Shown here one piece after another: positions 63,211 through 64,000 of a stretch of 64,000 nucleotides of DNA. Made by a program: the position numbers and the translations under genes. A model generated the notes under the pieces. That model saw only the letters and a program-made list of their open reading frames with translations. It searched no databases and had not been told where the DNA came from. This DNA comes from Trochalopteron elliotii (lineage: Eukaryota; Chordata; Aves; Passeriformes; Leiothrichidae): contig JANPWX010000054.1 of NCBI GenBank assembly GCA_024734555.1, forward strand, positions 7,459,133-7,523,132, in the 5' to 3' direction. Position 1 is the stretch's first letter, and each line of letters opens with the position of its first letter.

Positions 63211-64000
63211 TTATTTTAGTTCTTGGAGATGGAAAGAATTACTTATGAATTTTAGATTGTATGCTATTACATTTGTGTAAAAGTTCCCTTTTCATCATCG
63301 TGGTCAACAAGTAAGAGAAATGATGGAAGGGTAAAGGGCAGAGTCTTCCCAAGTTAGGGCATTTGTAAAAAGACAGTGCCCAAACTGCTGAGAATGTACC
63401 TTGCAGTGTATCAGTGTAACTGCACAGATCTGATCATTGTAGGTGTTCAGAGATTATTCTAAACTGCCTGTCAGTGTTTGGTACTTACCTACCTACTGTT
63501 CACAGGGAATGGTTTAGATTCTGCTCATCTCTGTTGAGAAGTGAACTTTGTCTGTTTAGTTATTTTTAATCTTTCATAGGCCTTGGTGGCACCTAAATGA
63601 ATCCAAGAGATGAAATCTAGATTGCCTCAAACTGTGACAATGATGTGGGCTATTTCCAGGGTTTCCATAGGAATAGGAACAATGTTCTCCATGTAAGTTC
63701 ATGAGATAATGATAATGGAATAGAGTAGGAAGTGTTGAGTAAGTCTTGTTTGTTTCTATGGTAACTGCAGCTAGTTTAAGTTCCAGTTATGCATTTTCTG
63801 AATATTTATTTATTATTGACAGCAGCAAGGGAGTTTTTTGCAGGCCTTTTTTGTTCTGGATCAAAGGGTGGGCTTCTGCCCAGAGTCTTGTGACAAAGTT
63901 CTTCTATTGCACATATGTCTTTAAAATGGCAGTATTAAGTTGTGCATGTAGGTGCTACATGTAGATGTAGCATTTCTGATCATCACTGTACTTTTTATTT

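Larger units (their letters stand above)
57783..64000 (+). other. KCNMA1: KCNMA1 intron 2 (5' part; continues beyond the window)
   Basis: No sequence encoding the remainder of S1 (the expected next exon) is present up to the window end, so this is the beginning of intron 2. It is AT-rich and contains only simple features: a TTTTCAG-spaced T-tract duplication near 62113 and a pyrimidine-rich tract near 63.13-63.21 kb. I see no mobile element that I can name and no credible coding segment. Confidence 0.8.

Noticed and set aside
57783..64000. KCNMA1 exon 3 (rest of S1)
   Set aside because: Looked for and not found; no frame encodes the expected VVLVFALS-type continuation, so the exon lies beyond the window.
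1..64000. CRISPR arrays, operons, tRNA/rRNA genes or microbial-type systems
   Set aside because: No regularly spaced repeats, no tRNA B-box/cloverleaf pattern, and no clustered genes. The sequence is vertebrate intron.

Overview
The window is vertebrate nuclear DNA, most likely from a bird. It is AT-rich, has no compact gene clusters or operons, and carries remnants of CR1 LINEs whose 3' ends are of the avian type (for example the GGTTTGGGTTGGAAGGGACC core at about 41.95 kb). It also holds a few much older MIR-like SINE relics. Protein-coding content is very sparse and the longest open frames look like chance.

Only one coding exon can be supported: a 165-bp, phase 0-0 exon at 57618-57782 on the + strand. 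Its translation is unmistakably part of the large-conductance Ca2+/voltage-activated K+ channel alpha subunit (KCNMA1, Slo1/BK): the end of the S0-S1 intracellular linker and the start of membrane segment S1. It corresponds to the second coding exon of the vertebrate gene. The acceptor, a close branch-point match and a perfect GTAAGT donor are all visible.

By inference, 1-57617 is therefore the 3' part of the very large KCNMA1 intron 1, and 57783-64000 is the 5' part of intron 2. Neither exon 1 (polar N-terminus, S0) nor exon 3 (rest of S1) is in the window.

Layout: 1-15.8 kb is featureless intron with two hairpins; a CR1 3' fragment lies at 15.8 kb; a G-quadruplex-type motif lies at 20.75 kb. 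A MIR-like relic is at 31.8 kb, and a TG/TA microsatellite with a 29-bp tandem duplication is at 33.2-33.4 kb. A candidate (unproven) conserved regulatory cluster spans about 34.5-35.8 kb, and a small CpG-dense GC spike lies at 41.0-41.2 kb. CR1 remnants are at 41.94 and 45.3 kb on the minus strand, with A/C-rich tracts at 42.7-43.5 kb between them. MIR relics are at 51.5 and 55.3 kb, a GC-rich block is at 55.5-55.76 kb, and then come exon 2 and intron 2.

I found no RNA genes, CRISPR arrays, operons or new multi-gene system. The most interesting coding observation is that the variable S0-S1 linker in this exon differs from the mammalian form I remember: it is one residue longer and has an extra cysteine.
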